From contig NC_051088.1 in assembly GCF_901709675.1 (NCBI RefSeq), positions 9,016,193-9,080,192 on the forward strand: a stretch of DNA of 64,000 bases. The letters are read 5' to 3'. The stretch is from Syngnathus acus. Taxonomy: Eukaryota > Chordata > Actinopteri > Syngnathiformes > Syngnathidae. Below, in pieces: positions 62,401-64,000 of the stretch. The number at the start of each line of letters is the position of its first letter. Within the stretch, counting starts at the first letter, position 1. A model generated the notes under the pieces. That model was not told the DNA's origin. It searched no databases and saw only the letters and a list, made by a program, of their open reading frames with translations. Made by a program: the position numbers and the translations under genes.

Positions 62401-63628
62401 CTCTTGGTTATTTCTCTCTTCCCGGTGCCATTGATATGCATTACAATGTCGCTTGGGGTTGCAACATATCAATCACAAAGGGACCACGCCTAAAACAGTA
62501 CCTTACTTTATCATCTACCTCACTCTAAATGGGGACATGATTTACGTTTGGAGTGTCACAGACAGTGTATTGAAGGAGACATGAATACAGATGGAGACCA
62601 TAAACCGAACTTGCCTCTTTTGATTTCTCAGGTTTAGGAAAAACGCAGGAGGGTCGAGTGGAGCCCGTCATGGCGGTGCTTGTACCTAAAGGCAAATCAT
62701 TGGACCATTGTGCCGAATTAACCCTGAGACGCACTCAGAGCAAGACACAGGATGGCGTGAAAACGAGTCGGCCGAAGCGCCGGCGGAAGCCGAGGGAGGC
62801 TAACGGAGAGCGCAAAACCGTCTTTGACTTTCTCAACCGCAAGCTCGGTGCCAAGGAGCGCGATGCGGACGGGGCGGCAACGGCCGCTGGCTCGTCCGCA
62901 CTCACCGGGGTGGAGGCCTACAATGGGGGCAAGAGCACCAAGAGGAGCCTGAATGTGAAGTTGTTCCAGGTGGCCCAGAAGGTGGCCCAGACTGAAAAGG
63001 AGATCCAGAACCTGACCCAGTTGCTCAGCAGGCAGACCAGCAGGTCAGTATTACTGGTTTTTGGAAATTACCTTCAAGGAGGGTTTATGAATAACATTTC
63101 AGGGCATGTCAAAAGTTGGATTTGGCAGTTTTCAACTTTGGTACAAATTAGCCTTCCTCATCCTAAGATGTAATATAGTGGTACTTTGACTAAAGAGCGC
63201 TCCAAATTACAAGTGGACGCTCAATCCTTTTTATTATTTTTGTCTTGTCTATTTTCTACAAGTAAAAAATGTGACATCCCTAATCTAGATGTAATGCATC
63301 CCAGTTGTTGTGTTGAAGTGATGAGTCATTGGAATTCAGGGCTGTGGTAAAAGTGTAAATGAGATGCAGAGATTCAAGGTGAGACTCGGTGTATGCGGCC
63401 AACTCATTGGGGAGAGTGCAGCCCGGAATCCAGCCCCGTCTCTCTCCACATCCTAATCTGTTTGTTGTCTGTGTCATGAAAAAAAACAGGGACGCGTCCA
63501 GAGTGAAGCAGCTGGAACAGAAGTTGTCGGCCGCTCGTCGGCTGCTGGCCCAGCAGAAAGCCCAGGAGCTGTCCATCCAGAGAGAACAAAACAAGGCGGA
63601 CACACACAAGAAGATGACCGAGTTCTAA
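59498..63628 (+). CDS. zgpat: Zinc finger CCCH-type with G-patch domain protein (6 coding exons, complete)
   Basis: ZGPAT is a nuclear CCCH/G-patch protein; the human one binds DNA and represses transcription (EGFR among the targets) through the NuRD complex. Exons: 59498-60108, 60695-60828, 61078-61236, 61609-61728, 62632-63043, 63490-63628, 1575 nt, 524 residues (human 531). Order: N-terminal helical region from MDEETLEG; acidic run of Glu (about 125-137); conserved SWGTLEYHNAMVVG; CCCH finger at residues 189-207 (C-X7-C-X5-C-X3-H, split by the first intron); Tudor-like WYPARITDIDNGFYTVKFDS; G-patch WEAHTRGIGSKLMLKMGYEY followed by GKGLGKTQEGR; basic KRRRKPR patch; C-terminal coiled coil ending ADTHKKMTEF, identical to human. 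The start is chosen by alignment with human MDEESLE. The frame is open further upstream but crosses a clear acceptor at 59441. Confidence 0.96.
60109..60694 (+). other. ZGPAT intron 1
   Basis: The donor is GTAACA and the acceptor CCGCAAAG. It contains the 74-bp tandem duplication at 60191-60330. Nothing else was recognised. Confidence 0.85.
60191..60330. repeat. 74-bp tandem duplication rich in GAT
   Basis: AGCAAAGCCATATTGTCAAT at 60191 recurs as AGCAAAGCCATTTTGTCAAA at 60265. Each is followed by CATTGTGTGAGTGATGATGA and further GAT units. Confidence 0.9.
61729..62631 (+). other. ZGPAT intron 4
   Basis: It lies within the G-patch coding region (between GYEYGK and GLGKTQEG). A T run occurs near 61907-61920. 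No gene or named repeat. Introns 61237-61608 and 63044-63489 are also empty apart from a MITE-like AGTGGTACTTTGAC near 63179. Confidence 0.85.
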
Positions 63629-64000
63629 GATCTTTTTTGTGAGACTTTTTGTAGTACCAAACACTCACACATACCAAACAACAAAAGGAGTGTTCATTTT
63701 TTGACTTGCTTTAAGTCACTGTTTGTTTGACTTTGGTCGGTACAGAAAGTATTCGATGCTCATTATTGTTTGTAATACATTTTTATTTCTGTCCACTAAA
63801 AATATCAGTTTAAAATTTTGCTCATGTTTTTTTTATTTCTCATTGCAAAGCAGCTCTGTCCTTTTGGTCTTCCCGATTATTATTATTATTATTTTTTTAA
63901 TCTGTTGGCATTACTCTACATGTTTCTAGCATTATGGTTCTCAGATTCAATTTTACAGTACAAATGCAATATTTTATAAATAATTCCTTACAAATTTTAG
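63629..64000 (+). other. ZGPAT 3' UTR / downstream
   Basis: T-rich sequence with TTATTA repeats near 63880. No canonical AATAAA was seen before the window ends, so the 3' end is open. Confidence 0.5.

Overview
This is vertebrate nuclear DNA, and specifically teleost fish DNA. Four spliced protein-coding genes with canonical GT-AG introns can be read by recognising conserved protein segments. The space between exons is filled with fish-type repeats: a V-SINE-like tRNA-derived SINE and its fragments, hAT-type MITEs, TA-flanked terminal-inverted-repeat elements, (CA)n and tetranucleotide microsatellites, and retroelement 3' tails. The SINE type and intron sizes suggest a percomorph teleost. The species cannot be fixed from the sequence. 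No operons, CRISPR arrays or intact transposases were seen.

Layout, left to right. (1) 121-14366, + strand: the C-terminal half of CTNNBL1 in 8 exons; its start lies before the window. (2) 18488-42883, + strand: VSTM2L, a secreted single V-set Ig protein, 4 coding exons with a first intron of about 22 kb. That intron holds most of the repeats, including a 157-bp tandem array invaded by an hAT MITE and re-amplified as 235-bp units with perfect 43-bp hairpins (36.5-38.0 kb), a 0.94-kb TIR element (35.5-36.5 kb) and a tRNA-Glu-like sequence (38.04 kb). (3) 46785-57444, - strand: TTI1, 13 coding exons, 1101 codons, complete. Its last intron contains a 2.1-kb TIR element filled with seven copies of a 251-bp tandem repeat. 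(4) 59498-63628, + strand: ZGPAT, 6 coding exons, 524 codons, complete. TTI1 and ZGPAT are divergent and appear to share a promoter region with a perfect CRE palindrome.

The order CTNNBL1 - VSTM2L - TTI1 matches human 20q11.23. ZGPAT lies next to TTI1 here but maps to 20q13.33 in human. The genes do not form a pathway: CTNNBL1 is spliceosome-associated, VSTM2L is secreted, TTI1 is a PIKK-maturation co-chaperone subunit, and ZGPAT is a zinc-finger/G-patch nuclear regulator. Exon boundaries were checked by hand for splice dinucleotides and reading-frame continuity. UTR limits are tentative.
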